Shown here piece by piece: positions 39,554-48,236 of a DNA stretch of 64,000 nucleotides. The position numbers were made by a program, and so were the translations under genes. The stretch comes from Streptosporangium becharense (GTDB taxonomy: Bacteria > Actinomycetota > Actinomycetes > Streptosporangiales > Streptosporangiaceae): assembly GCF_014204985.1 (NCBI RefSeq), contig NZ_JACHMP010000001.1, positions 1,488,001-1,552,000 on the forward strand. Direction: 5' to 3'. The notes beneath the pieces are model-generated. The model had not been told where the DNA came from. It made no database searches and was given only the letters and a program-made list of their open reading frames with translations. Each line of letters opens with the position of its first letter. Position 1 is the first letter of the stretch.

Positions 39554-39573
39554 GTCTCCCCCGGCGGGGAGAC
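39554..39573 (-). terminator. Hairpin after the ABC exporter operon
   Basis: An 8-bp stem GTCTCCCC/GGGGAGAC with a four-base loop lies 69 bases after the exporter stop and 28 bases before the ppk2 start. Confidence 0.55.
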
Positions 39574-39641
39574 CGCCCCTTTCCCGTCCCCTACCTCGCC
39601 ACGGGACGTCTAATCCTCCGGCTTCGGCGGGCGGCGGCCCG

Positions 39642-41420
39642 TCAGGAGTGGGCCGCGGAGACCCAGGAGGCGTGCAGCTCCGCGTAGACGCCGGGCTGCC
39701 GGACGAGCTCGGCGTGCGGGCCGCGCTGCACGACACGGCCCCGCTCGAAGACGATCACCTCGTCGGCCGCCTCGGCGGTGGACAGCCGGTGCGCGATGGA
39801 GACGGCGGTCCGGCCCCGGGTGACCCCCTCCAGCGCGCGGGCCAGCCGCACCTCCGTGGCCGGGTCGACCGCGGAGGTGGCCTCGTCCAGCAGCAGCAGG
39901 TCGGGGTCGGCCAGATAGGCGCGGGCGAGCGCGACGAGCTGGCGCTCCCCGGCCGACAACGACTCGCCGCGCTGTCCGACCGCGGTCTCCAGGCCGGCGG
40001 GAAGCCCCTCCAGCCAGTCGGTCAGGCCCAGCTCGGTCATGGCCAGGCGGATCTCGTCGTCGGTGGCGGCGGGACGGCCGAAGCGGATGTTCTCCGCCAG
40101 GGTGCCGTCGAACAGGAATCCGTCCTGCGGCACCATCACGATCCGGCGGCGCAGCGAGGAGAACCGGACGGTCCGCAGGTCGTGCCCGTCGACGAGGATC
40201 CGGCCGGAGACGGGGTCCATCAGGCGGGTGAGCAGCTTGGCGAAGGTGGTCTTGCCCGAACCGGTCTCCCCCACCACGGCGATCCGTGAGCGCGGCGGGA
40301 TGTCCACGCTGACGTCGTGCAGCACCGGCACCCCGCCGGGGTAGGAGAACCCGACGTCCCGGAAGGAGACCTCGATGGGGCCGCGCGGCAGCTCGACACC
40401 GGCCGGGCCCGGGTCGGCGACGTCGGGCGGGGTGTCGAGCACGCCGAGGACCCGCCGCCACCCGGCGACCGCGTTCTGCGCCTCGTTGAGCACCTCGGTG
40501 GCGATCTGCATCGGCGAGATGAACAGTGTGATCACGAACAGGAAGGCGACCAGGCGGCCGGCGCTGATGTCACCGTCGAGGCCCAGCCGGACCCCGAGCA
40601 GCACCACCGCGGCCAGGGCGACGGCCGCGACGACGTCGGTCAGCGGGAAGACCGTCGCCACGATCCGCTGCGTGCGGGCCTGCGCCGCCTTGTTGGCCTC
40701 GATCGCGGCGTCGACCCGCTCGGCGGTGCGGCGTTCCGCGCCGTGTGCCCGGATGACCGCCGCGCCCACCACCGACTCGCTGACGGCCGAGAGCAGGTCG
40801 CCGGTGCGTTCGCGGACCCGCGTGTAGGCGCCCGACAGCCAGCGCTGGAAGCGCGGCAGCATGACCATGAGCGGCAGGAAGCAGGCCCACACCAGCAGGG
40901 CGAGCCGCCAGGAGTAGACGAACATCAGCACGGTGGCGACCAGCAGCTGGCCCATGGCGATGATGAACATCAGCCCGCCCCACTGCATGAACACGCTGAT
41001 CTGGTCGACGTCGCCGGTGACCCGGGAGACGAGGGCTCCGCGCCGCTCGGAGTTCTGGGTCAGCACCGACAGGTCGTGCACGTGCCGGAAGCCGCGCACC
41101 CGGAGCGTGGCGAGGGAGGACTCGGTGGCCCGGTAGAGGCGGACGTTCATCAGGTACGCGCACAGCGCGGTGACCGCCACGGCGGCGGCGCACAGCAGCA
41201 CGACGGTGCGGATGAAGGCCAGGTCCGGAACCGGACCGGCGAGACCGGTGTCGAGGGTCTGCTGCACGGCGATGGGCACGATCACCCTGCCCGCGGTGGC
41301 CAGTACGGCCAGCAGGAGGGTCACGACGATCCCCCTGCGGAACTCCGGGGTGAGCGCCAGGCCGTGCCGGACGGTGGCCAGCGCGGAGCGTTCGACCCCC
41401 TGCAACGAGCTCACCGGCAC
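39642..41420 (-). CDS. ABC exporter half-transporter with canonical Walker B
   Basis: A 592-residue fusion of a six-helix exporter membrane domain (about 25-325) and an ATPase domain (350-580). Walker A is GETGSGKT (Lys390), Q-loop PQDGFLFDGT, signature LSAGE (488-492, a deviation from LSGGQ), Walker B LLLLDEAT with Glu513, and the H-loop SIAHR (His544). With its upstream partner it should form a heterodimer whose working ATP site combines this protein's Walker motifs with the partner's LSGGQ. The start is GTG 41420 or 41414. The substrate (drug, lipid or peptide) is unknown. Confidence 0.92.
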   Translation of the reverse strand: MPVSSLQGVERSALATVRHGLALTPEFRRGIVVTLLLAVLATAGRVIVPIAVQQTLDTGLAGPVPDLAFIRTVVLLCAAAVAVTALCAYLMNVRLYRATESSLATLRVRGFRHVHDLSVLTQNSERRGALVSRVTGDVDQISVFMQWGGLMFIIAMGQLLVATVLMFVYSWRLALLVWACFLPLMVMLPRFQRWLSGAYTRVRERTGDLLSAVSESVVGAAVIRAHGAERRTAERVDAAIEANKAAQARTQRIVATVFPLTDVVAAVALAAVVLLGVRLGLDGDISAGRLVAFLFVITLFISPMQIATEVLNEAQNAVAGWRRVLGVLDTPPDVADPGPAGVELPRGPIEVSFRDVGFSYPGGVPVLHDVSVDIPPRSRIAVVGETGSGKTTFAKLLTRLMDPVSGRILVDGHDLRTVRFSSLRRRIVMVPQDGFLFDGTLAENIRFGRPAATDDEIRLAMTELGLTDWLEGLPAGLETAVGQRGESLSAGERQLVALARAYLADPDLLLLDEATSAVDPATEVRLARALEGVTRGRTAVSIAHRLSTAEAADEVIVFERGRVVQRGPHAELVRQPGVYAELHASWVSAAHS

Positions 41421-41493
41421 CGACCGCCCCGTGCCGCGCCGCTCCGGGCGCCCGCCGCGGCGTCGCGGCGGCTCCGTGGCCGGTTGTGCTCCC

Positions 41494-43302
41494 TCACGCG
41501 GTGACCTCTTCCTCTTCCTCGGCGCCGAGCGCCTCGCGCTCGGCCTCCTGACGTTCGTAGGCGGTGACCAGGTTCCGGTAGCCCTCGCAGCGGGCGATCA
41601 GCTCCCGGTGGGGGCCCCGGTCGACGACCCGGCCGTGGTGCAGGTAGACGACCTCGTCGGCCAGCGCGATGGTGGCCATCCGGTAGGCGACCACGACCAC
41701 GGTCGAGGCGTGCGCGGCGTCCCGCAGGCCGTACAGGATCCTGGCCTCGACCTGGGGGTCGACGCTGGAGGTGGCGTCGTCCAGGACGAGCAGGCGGGGG
41801 CGGCGCACCAGGGCACGGGCCAGGGCGATGCGCTGGCGCTGGCCGCCGGACAGGGTGGCGCCGCGCTCGCCGACCCGGGTGTCCAGGCCGGAGGGCAGAG
41901 CGCTGACGAACCCCTCGGCCTGCGCCAGGCGCAGCGCCGCCCAGACCTCGTCGTCGCCGACCGGCAGGCCGAGGGTGACGTTGCCGCGCACGGTGTCGTC
42001 GAACAGGAACGTCTGCTGCGGCACCAGCGCGACCGCGTCGCTGACCCCGCCGCGGGCGACGTCGCGCAGGTCCACCCCGTCGACGAGGACGGCCCCCCGC
42101 ACCGGGTCGACCAGCCGGACGAGGGTCTGGGTGAGCGTGGACTTGCCGGAGCCGGTGGGGCCGACCAGGGCGACGGTGCGGCCGGGCTCGACGGCGAGGT
42201 CGACGTCGCGCAGCACCGGGAAGTCGTCGTAGGCGTACTCCAGGCCGCGCACCTCCAGCCGGGCCGGGCCGCTGCCGGGCAGCTCGGCGGCGCCGTGCTC
42301 CATGGACCCGGTCGCCTCCAGCACGGACGTGACCCGCTCGTGGCCGACGACCGCGCGGGGCAGCTCGGCGAGCACCCAGCCGAGCGCGCGGATCGGGAAG
42401 GCCAGCAGGGTGAACAGGTAGGCGACCTCGACGAGGACGCCCGCCTCGATGGCGCCGCTCTCCAACCGGGCCGCGCCGATCAGCAGCACGGCGAGCACGC
42501 CGATGGTGGGCAGCGCCTCCAGCACCGGGTCGAACAGGCCCCGCACCCGGCCGACGGCGATGTTGGCGTCGCGCAGTTCGTCGACCTTTGCCCGGAATCT
42601 GGCGGCCTCCTCGTCCTCACGGCCGAGGGTCTTGACGACCAGGGCGCCGTCGAAGCTCTCGTGGGCGATCTCGCTGACCTCCGCGCGCAGTTGCTGGGCC
42701 CGGGTGGCCAGCGGGTTGAGCCTGCGCTGGTAGACCAGGTTGAGCACGGCGATCGCCGGGAAGATCAGGAAACCGACCAGGGCGAGGACCGGGTCGGTGA
42801 TCACCAGCCCCACGGCGGCGGTGACCAGCATGATCACCACCCCGACGGCCATCGGCAGCGGGGCGAGCGGCGCCCAGGCGGCCTCCACGTCGGCGCTGGC
42901 GTTGGAGAGCAGCTGCCCGGTCGGGTGCCGGTGGTGCCAGGCCAGCGGGAGCCTGAGGTACTGCCGGGTGACGTCGCGGCGGGAGCGGGCCTGCATGCGG
43001 TACTGCATGACTCCGGCGAAGTATCTGCGGCCGGACACCCCCAGCGCCTTCAGCAGCGCCGTCCCGAGGATCAGGAGCGTGCCGAGGGTCAGGGTCGCGG
43101 TCGTGATGTCACCGCGCCGGAAGGCGGGGAGCACGGCGTTCTCCGTGGCCCAGCCCAGCGCCCAGGCCGAGGCGACCGTCATCACGCCGTACAGGGCGCT
43201 GGACAGGGCCGCGGCGGCGAAGACCGCCTTCTCCGTCCGGATGGCCACCCCGAGGAGCCGGAGCCCCTGGCGCATGACTGCGGAAGTCACTTCACTCGCC
43301 AC
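41494..43302 (-). CDS. ABC exporter half-transporter with degenerate catalytic residues
   Basis: A 602-residue half-transporter: membrane domain about 20-325 and ATPase domain 348-590. Walker A GPTGSGKS (Lys387) and signature LSGGQ (484-488) are intact. The catalytic Glu is replaced by Asp (LLVLDDAT, Asp509) and the H-loop His by Tyr (VVAYRM, Tyr540). This is the pattern of the degenerate subunit in heterodimeric exporters such as TM287/288. It is 73 bases upstream of the partner gene. Start GTG 43302 gives VASEVTSAVMRQ; an upstream extension to 43413 enters the promoter. Confidence 0.92.
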   Translation of the reverse strand: MASEVTSAVMRQGLRLLGVAIRTEKAVFAAAALSSALYGVMTVASAWALGWATENAVLPAFRRGDITTATLTLGTLLILGTALLKALGVSGRRYFAGVMQYRMQARSRRDVTRQYLRLPLAWHHRHPTGQLLSNASADVEAAWAPLAPLPMAVGVVIMLVTAAVGLVITDPVLALVGFLIFPAIAVLNLVYQRRLNPLATRAQQLRAEVSEIAHESFDGALVVKTLGREDEEAARFRAKVDELRDANIAVGRVRGLFDPVLEALPTIGVLAVLLIGAARLESGAIEAGVLVEVAYLFTLLAFPIRALGWVLAELPRAVVGHERVTSVLEATGSMEHGAAELPGSGPARLEVRGLEYAYDDFPVLRDVDLAVEPGRTVALVGPTGSGKSTLTQTLVRLVDPVRGAVLVDGVDLRDVARGGVSDAVALVPQQTFLFDDTVRGNVTLGLPVGDDEVWAALRLAQAEGFVSALPSGLDTRVGERGATLSGGQRQRIALARALVRRPRLLVLDDATSSVDPQVEARILYGLRDAAHASTVVVVAYRMATIALADEVVYLHHGRVVDRGPHRELIARCEGYRNLVTAYERQEAEREALGAEEEEEVTA

Positions 43303-43426
43303 TCGGGGGCTGTCCTTTCGAAGGGGAACATTGCTACATAAGTGCCTATCACTTCTGATCAACGTCTTATTCCCCAGGGGCCCGTCCGGATAAATCATCC
43401 TCCGAGGGCCCATACGACAATCTTGC

Positions 43427-43432
43427 TAAGAT
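43427..43432 (+). promoter_or_regulatory. Candidate -10 box with leaderless spacing
   Basis: TAAGAT is followed by six bases (CAGCGG) and the ATG at 43439. The divergent exporter gene starts 136 bases away. Confidence 0.55.
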
Positions 43433-43438
43433 CAGCGG

Positions 43439-44071
43439 ATGAATCACGCCCGCACCGAACGAGCCGCCCTCGGTGACCTGCTGTCCCGGCTCGGCCCGGA
43501 CGCCCCCACGCTCTGTGCGGGCTGGACCACCTTCGACCTCGCCGCCCACCTGGTGTTGCGCGAACACCGCCCCGACGCCGCCCCGGGCATCATGTTCGAG
43601 CGGCTGGCGGGCCACACGGCCTCGGTGCAGGAGTCGATGAAGGCCAGGTACGGCTACGACGGCCTCGTCGAGCTGATGCGCACCGGCCCCGCCGGGCTCT
43701 ACCGCCTGGTGCCGGGCCTCGACCGGCTGGTCAACACCGCGGAGTACTTCATCCACCACGAGGACGTCCGGCGTGCCCAGCGGGTCTGGGAGCCGCGCGA
43801 GCTGCCCGCCGACCTGGAGGAGACGTTCTGGTCGCAGGTCCGCGCCGGCAGGGGCGTCTTCCTGCGCAAGGCTCCGGCCCGCGTCGTGCTGCGCCGCACC
43901 GGCGGCGGCATCGCCATCGGCGGGCCGAGGAACGCCCCACCGGTGCAGGTGACCGGCGGGGCCGGGGAGCTGCTGTTGTTCTGCTTCGGCCGCCAGGCGC
44001 ACGCCAGGGTCGAGCTCAGCGGCGCCGAGGAGACCGTGGCCGGGCTGATGGACGCCCCGCTGGGCGTCTGA
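43439..44071 (+). CDS. Mycothiol-dependent maleylpyruvate isomerase-like protein (TIGR03085 type)
   Basis: A 210-residue DinB/MDMPI-fold protein. The N-terminal four-helix bundle has the metal-ligand pattern: LCAGWTTFDLAAHLVLRE (first His), then a central FIHHEDVRRAQ (His and Glu/Asp). The family members use mycothiol or bind a metal; most have no known substrate. A separate C-terminal domain (about 130-210) is sterol-carrier-like. No Shine-Dalgarno exists; the box TAAGAT at 43427 points to a leaderless transcript. It converges with the merR gene at a minisatellite. Confidence 0.85.
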   Translation: MNHARTERAALGDLLSRLGPDAPTLCAGWTTFDLAAHLVLREHRPDAAPGIMFERLAGHTASVQESMKARYGYDGLVELMRTGPAGLYRLVPGLDRLVNTAEYFIHHEDVRRAQRVWEPRELPADLEETFWSQVRAGRGVFLRKAPARVVLRRTGGGIAIGGPRNAPPVQVTGGAGELLLFCFGRQAHARVELSGAEETVAGLMDAPLGV

Positions 44072-44110
44072 GGCCCCCGGCACCCCCGAGGTCCGCCAGG
44101 GCCGCCGGCG

Positions 44111-44206
44111 CCGCTCGGGCCCTTCACCGCTCGGGCCCTTCACCGCTCGGGCCCTTCACCGCTCGGGCCCTTCACCGCTCGGGCCCTTCACCGCTCGGGC
44201 CCTTCA
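44111..44206. repeat. Six exact 16-bp tandem repeats
   Basis: The unit CCGCTCGGGCCCTTCA occurs six times without change. Each unit contains GGGCCC. The array sits between convergent genes, and the first minus-strand unit supplies the last codons and TGA stop of merR (44188). The 16-base unit is not a multiple of three. Confidence 0.95.
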
Positions 44207-44910
44207 CCGCCGGTGTCCGTCAGCGGCCGGCCCCCGGCACCTCCGGGCCTCTCGCCGCCGGGCTCCGCCCGGCACTCCTGCAGCTTCTGCCCGAGCGCGC
44301 CGGCCGAGATGTTGCCCTGCGCGATCCGGCGCAGGGCGGCGATCAGGGTGTCGCCGAGCAGGGTGCCGACCACCACCAGCTCGACCATCCGCTCCAGGTC
44401 CGGCTCGTCCATCAGGGCCGCCACGTCCGCGCGCGCGGTACGCGCCGCCGCCTCGGCGTACTCGTCGAGACGGGTCAGGACGCCGTCGTAGCCCAGGGCA
44501 CCGAGGGTGAACAGCACACCGGCGACGGCCCGCATGGCCTCACTGTCGGAGTGGTGGTGCCATCCGTGCCGGGCGATCAGCTCCCGGGCCTGCCGCGCGG
44601 CCAGGTCCCACCGCTCCCCCTCCCCTGGCTCGTGCCGGGGCGTCACGGTCCGCTGGGCGACGCCGAGCCGGTCGTGCAGGCTCAGCTCAGGCCGTTCGAG
44701 CTGTTCCAGCAGCGTGGCGATGCTCGCGAGCGACAGGCCGCCGTACTCGGCCATGGCCCGGACCAGTTTGAGGCGGCGGACGTGCTCCGGGCCGTACCGC
44801 GCCTGGTTGGGGCCGGTCCGCTCCCCCGCGGGGAGCAGCCCCTCCCGCAGGTAGTACTTGATCATCGGCACGGAGACACCCGTGACCCGGCTCAGCTCCG
44901 CCATCCGCAC
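44188..44910 (-). CDS. MerR-family transcriptional regulator
   Basis: A 240-residue regulator. Residues 1-70 form the MerR winged helix (MAELSRVTGVSVPMIKYYLR, then LLPAGERTGPNQARYGPEHVRRLKLV). A long C-terminal part (about 100-215) is helical and resembles ligand-binding domains of TetR-like proteins rather than the metal-binding MerR tail; no metal Cys are present. It is divergent from a membrane protein gene, and a long palindrome sits between them, so that gene and merR itself are the likely targets. Start GTG 44910 or ATG 44904. The last residues (GGEGPER) are encoded by the 16-bp repeat. Confidence 0.9.
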   Translation of the reverse strand: MRMAELSRVTGVSVPMIKYYLREGLLPAGERTGPNQARYGPEHVRRLKLVRAMAEYGGLSLASIATLLEQLERPELSLHDRLGVAQRTVTPRHEPGEGERWDLAARQARELIARHGWHHHSDSEAMRAVAGVLFTLGALGYDGVLTRLDEYAEAAARTARADVAALMDEPDLERMVELVVVGTLLGDTLIAALRRIAQGNISAGALGQKLQECRAEPGGERPGGAGGRPLTDTGGEGPER

Positions 44911-44948
44911 GTTCCCACCCCCTCTTGTGGACCCTCCCCACCCTAGTG

Positions 44949-44976
44949 ATAGATAACGGATCTATCCATTATCTAT
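44949..44976. promoter_or_regulatory. Operator-like palindrome between merR and membrane-protein gene
   Basis: ATAGATAACGGAT and ATCCATTATCTAT form 13-bp arms with one mismatch and a two-base centre. The element is strikingly AT-rich for this genome and lies 38 bases from merR and 15 bases from the divergent ATG, a typical place for a MerR site overlapping both promoters. Confidence 0.7.
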
Positions 44977-44991
44977 TAGAGAGTCATCCCG

Positions 44992-45999
44992 ATGACCCGT
45001 CTCCACCGTCCCCTCGTGTACTCCTCCGTGATCATGGCCGTCGTCGCGGTCGTCTCCCTCGCCGGGCTGCTGCTCGACGACCGCATGCTCGACGGCATGC
45101 CCGTCTGGGCCAAACCGTTGAAGTTCGCCGTCTCGTTCGGCCTCTACACCCTCACCTGGGCCTGGTTGCTGTCCCTTCGGCGACGGGCCCCCCGGGCCGG
45201 CCGGCGGCTCGGCACCGTCCTGGCGGTCGCCGGCACCGCCGAGGTGCTGCTCATCACGGCACAGGCCGCCCGGGGGCGGCGCAGCCACTTCAACTTCGCC
45301 ACCCCGCTCGACTCCGCCCTGTATTCGATCATGGGCCTCACCGTCGTCATCCTCATGATCGCCAACATCGCGGCGGCGGTGCTGGTGCTGCGCGAGCGAC
45401 AGGGCGACCCGGCCCAGACCTGGGCGATCCGCCTCGGGCTGGTGATCTCCACGGTCGGCATCGGCCTGGGCTACCTGATGACCGTACCGACCGCCGCGCA
45501 GCTGGCCGACGTCGCCGGCACCGTCATCGGCGCGCACAGTGTGGGCGTTCCCGACGGCGGGCCGGGCCTGCCGCTGGCCGGCTGGAGCACCGTCGGCGGC
45601 GACCTGCGCGTCCCGCATTTCGTCGGCATGCACGCCATCCAGGTACTGCCGCTGGTCGTCATGGCCCTGGCGCCACTGCGCGGGGAGACCGTCCGGTTGC
45701 GGCTGGTGTTCGTCGCCGGGGGCGGCTACGCGGGACTGGTGGCCCTGGTCACCTGGCAGGCGCTGCGCGCTCAGCCGCTGCTGCGGCCCGACGCCGCCAC
45801 GCTGGTCGCGGCGGCCGCGCTCCTCGCCGGAGTCGCCGTGGCGACGCTGCTCTCCTTCCGCCTTCCCGCCGGTGCCCCTCCCGCCGGGCGCCCCGCCGCG
45901 CAGACCTCCGCCGGGGTCCTCGCCGCGCAGACCCCCGGCGGAAACCTCACCGCGCAGCCCCCCGGCGAGGGCCCCGCCGCCGAGCGCCTTCCCGCCTGA
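44992..45999 (+). CDS. Multi-spanning membrane protein of unknown function
   Basis: A 335-residue integral membrane protein with about seven to eight helices (from LVYSSVIMAVVAVVSLAGLLL to LVAAAALLAGVAVATLLSFRL) and a Pro/Ala/Gly-rich C-terminal tail of about 45 residues with repeated AAQTP-like units. Charged WAKPLKFAVSFGLYTLTWAW and HFVGMHAIQVLPL are notable in-membrane segments. I recognise no characterised family. Its promoter region is shared with merR, so it is probably controlled by that regulator. Confidence 0.8.
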   Translation: MTRLHRPLVYSSVIMAVVAVVSLAGLLLDDRMLDGMPVWAKPLKFAVSFGLYTLTWAWLLSLRRRAPRAGRRLGTVLAVAGTAEVLLITAQAARGRRSHFNFATPLDSALYSIMGLTVVILMIANIAAAVLVLRERQGDPAQTWAIRLGLVISTVGIGLGYLMTVPTAAQLADVAGTVIGAHSVGVPDGGPGLPLAGWSTVGGDLRVPHFVGMHAIQVLPLVVMALAPLRGETVRLRLVFVAGGGYAGLVALVTWQALRAQPLLRPDAATLVAAAALLAGVAVATLLSFRLPAGAPPAGRPAAQTSAGVLAAQTPGGNLTAQPPGEGPAAERLPA

Positions 46000-46286
46000 A
46001 CCCCTCCCGTCACGCCTTCCACCGCGGCCCCGGGCGTCCGCCGCCGAGAGGCGGAACCCCCACCTTCCTACCTCTATCGGTACAAGTAGCAGTGAACGTT
46101 GGACAGGAACGCCCCGCGACCCCACGATGGCGAGTGTGAGCCATGCCAACCCCGCGACCCGGCCGCGGGTCGCCGTCGCGAGACGGATATGATCCTCAAA
46201 ATCCGGGAGCCCCCCGGGCCGCAAATGCCAAAGATCGATAAAATTCGGGTATATACGGCTGGGATTGGAACTGCCAGGAGGCCCCC

Positions 46287-46448
46287 ATGCAGGTCAAGAA
46301 GGTCCTCACCTACCTAGGGGTAGCGTTCGTGGTCTTCTATCTGTTCACCAAGCCCGCCGAAGCGGCGAGCGCGGTCAACGGAGTCTTCGACGGGATCATC
46401 AGAGGAGCGGACCAATTGGCCCTGTTCGTGACACGCGTACTCGGATGA
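46287..46448 (+). CDS. Small membrane peptide (53 residues)
   Basis: ATG 46287 has AGGAGG five bases upstream and opens a frame of 53 codons ending in TGA at 46448. The N-terminal VLTYLGVAFVVFYLFTKP is one membrane segment, followed by an amphipathic helix ending FVTRVLG. The strong ribosome-binding site and normal third-position GC bias support translation. TATATA at 46250-46255 could be the -10. Similar small hydrophobic proteins are known in actinomycetes, but I cannot name a function. Confidence 0.75.
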   Translation: MQVKKVLTYLGVAFVVFYLFTKPAEAASAVNGVFDGIIRGADQLALFVTRVLG

Positions 46449-46795
46449 CCGCCTGGCGGAGGCCCGCCCCCGCCCTGTAACACCACATCACCTCGGCGCT
46501 CCCGGCCGATCGCCCCGGGGAGCGCGGCACCCCCCAACGTCGCACCGCCGAGCCGTTCCCCGAAGACCATCGCGGCACGCCTCTCGCGGACCGCGAAACG
46601 CCCCCGGGCGGCGTCCCGGCCACGCCTCCCTACCCTCGTTCCCGCACACCACACCTCCCCGGCCCGCGGATCGAAGCCGCCGCACCCGGATCCCGCGTCC
46701 GGCCGCTCTCCCCGGCCGGGCGCGGACACACCGCGGCACACCGGCCGGTGCGCGGGGTGCTTCCGCCGTCCGCGCTGACGTGTTACCCAGGAAGC
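46449..46795. other. Intergenic region before the GS-like gene
   Basis: These 347 bases are GC-rich and hold no convincing gene or repeat. The promoter of the GS-like gene should be near its right end, but I cannot pick out the boxes. Confidence 0.5.
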
Positions 46796-48190
46796 ATGGG
46801 AGACCGGCGCGACATCATCGCAGCTCACACGCTTGATCCCGCGGCACGGCGCGTCGTCGAGCGCGCCGGGACCGAGGGCGTCGAGTTGATCCGCTTCCTC
46901 TACGCCGACCACGGCGGCGTGATCCGCGGCAAGGCGTCCGCACGCTCCCGGCTGGCCGAACGGCTCAGCACCGGCATCGGGCACACCGTCGCGATGATGG
47001 CGATGAACATGCTCGACGAACTCCAGGACGTCGAGCACCTCGGCCCGGTCGGCGAGGTCCGCCTCGTCCCCGACCCCACCACGTTCGTCCGGCTGCCCTA
47101 CGCTCCCGGCGCGGCGGCCATGCTCTCGGACCTGCGCCAGATCGACGGCTCCCCATGGCCCGTCTGCCCCCGCACCTTCCTGCGCGAGGCCGTCGCCGCC
47201 CTCGGCGCCGAGGGATACGTCCTCATCGCCGCCTACGAACCGGAGTTCACCCTCGGCCACCGGGTCGCCGGCCCTGGCGACGGCCCGGACCGGCTGGTCC
47301 CCGTCGACGACAGCCTGTGCTACGCCACCACCGGCTTCGACCGGGCCCACGACTACACGATGAGCCTGATCCACGCCCTGCAGATCCAGGGCCTCCAGGT
47401 CGAGCACTACCACCCCGAGCTCGGCCACGGCCAGCAGGAACTGTCGATCCACCACGCCCCCGCCGTGCGCGCCGCCGACAACCAGGTGATCTACCGTGAG
47501 ACGGTCCGGGGCGTCGCCGCCCGGATGTCCATGTGGGCGTCCCTGGCCCCCAAGCCCCTCAGCGACCAGGCGGGCAACGGCGCCCACCTGCACCTGTCCC
47601 TCTGGGATCCCGAACTCCGCGCCAACGCCTTCGCCGATCCCTCCGGCCGGTACGGCCTGTCGGCTGCGGCCTACCGGTTCATCGGCGGCCTCATCGCCCA
47701 CCTCCCGGCGCTCACCGCGTTGACCTGCGGCTCGGTGAACAGCTTCCGGCGTCTGGCGCCGCGGACGTGGTCGAGCGCTTACGCCTGCTACGGCATGGAC
47801 AACCGGGAGGCCGCGGTGCGGATCTGCTCCCCCCTGGGCGGCGACACCGCGGCGGGCGCCAACCTGGAGTTCAAACCCTCCGACTCCTCGGCCAACCCCT
47901 ACCTGTCACTGGGGGCCGTCATCCACGCCGGCCTGGACGGCATCCGCCGCGGGCTCGATCCGGGTGAGGCGGTCGACGTCGACCCCGCCACACTCCCGGA
48001 GGGAAGCGTCCCCCGCCTCCCGTGCTCCCTCGACGAGGCCCTGGACGCCCTGGAGGCCGACGACGTGCTCATGACCGCCCTCGGCCCACTGCGCGGCTCC
48101 GCCTACCTGGCCGTCAAACGCTCCGAGGCCAGGGCCTTCGCGGCCCGGGACGAGGCGTACGAACTGTTCCACCACTTCCGGGTCTTCTGA
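46796..48190 (+). CDS. Glutamine synthetase family protein
   Basis: A 464-residue enzyme of the type I GS fold. The N-terminal beta-grasp runs to about residue 110 (RFLYADHGGVIRGK). The catalytic barrel has EPEFTLG, HHAPAVRAADNQVIYRE, the ATP/Glu motif NGAHLHLSLWD and the NREAAVRICSP segment. The region of the adenylylation Tyr loop of GlnA is not recognisable, and sequence details are closer to gamma-glutamylpolyamine or other amide ligases than to housekeeping GlnA. The reaction is thus ATP-dependent gamma-glutamylation of an amine, substrate unknown. Start ATG 46796; AGGAAG is very close upstream. It converges with the large regulator gene. Confidence 0.85.
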   Translation: MGDRRDIIAAHTLDPAARRVVERAGTEGVELIRFLYADHGGVIRGKASARSRLAERLSTGIGHTVAMMAMNMLDELQDVEHLGPVGEVRLVPDPTTFVRLPYAPGAAAMLSDLRQIDGSPWPVCPRTFLREAVAALGAEGYVLIAAYEPEFTLGHRVAGPGDGPDRLVPVDDSLCYATTGFDRAHDYTMSLIHALQIQGLQVEHYHPELGHGQQELSIHHAPAVRAADNQVIYRETVRGVAARMSMWASLAPKPLSDQAGNGAHLHLSLWDPELRANAFADPSGRYGLSAAAYRFIGGLIAHLPALTALTCGSVNSFRRLAPRTWSSAYACYGMDNREAAVRICSPLGGDTAAGANLEFKPSDSSANPYLSLGAVIHAGLDGIRRGLDPGEAVDVDPATLPEGSVPRLPCSLDEALDALEADDVLMTALGPLRGSAYLAVKRSEARAFAARDEAYELFHHFRVF

Positions 48191-48192
48191 CG

Positions 48193-48224
48193 CCCCCGGC
48201 CGCGGCGGTCCCGCCGGCCGGGGG
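48193..48224. terminator. Bidirectional hairpin between convergent genes
   Basis: CCCCCGGCC and GGCCGGGGG form the outer stem and GGCGG/CCGCC the inner stem, loop TCC. It starts three bases after the GS-like stop and lies 13 bases from the regulator stop. Confidence 0.8.
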
Positions 48225-48236
48225 AACCGCCGGAAA

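Noticed and set aside
39642..43302. Identity as CydDC
   Set aside because: Mycobacterial cydDC lies in the comparable neighbourhood, but no cydAB genes are nearby. The composite degenerate-site pattern suits a general heterodimeric exporter better; the motifs do not prove Cyd function.
43367..44143. Minus-strand frames beginning in the 16-bp array (MKGPSGEGPER...)
   Set aside because: They start inside the repeat, run antisense to the isomerase-like gene and have no ribosome-binding site.
44111..44206. Possible CRISPR array
   Set aside because: The 16-bp units are directly adjacent, without spacers, and no cas genes are present.
46449..46795. Short frames between the membrane peptide and the GS-like gene
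   Set aside because: They have no ribosome-binding site and no recognisable protein features.
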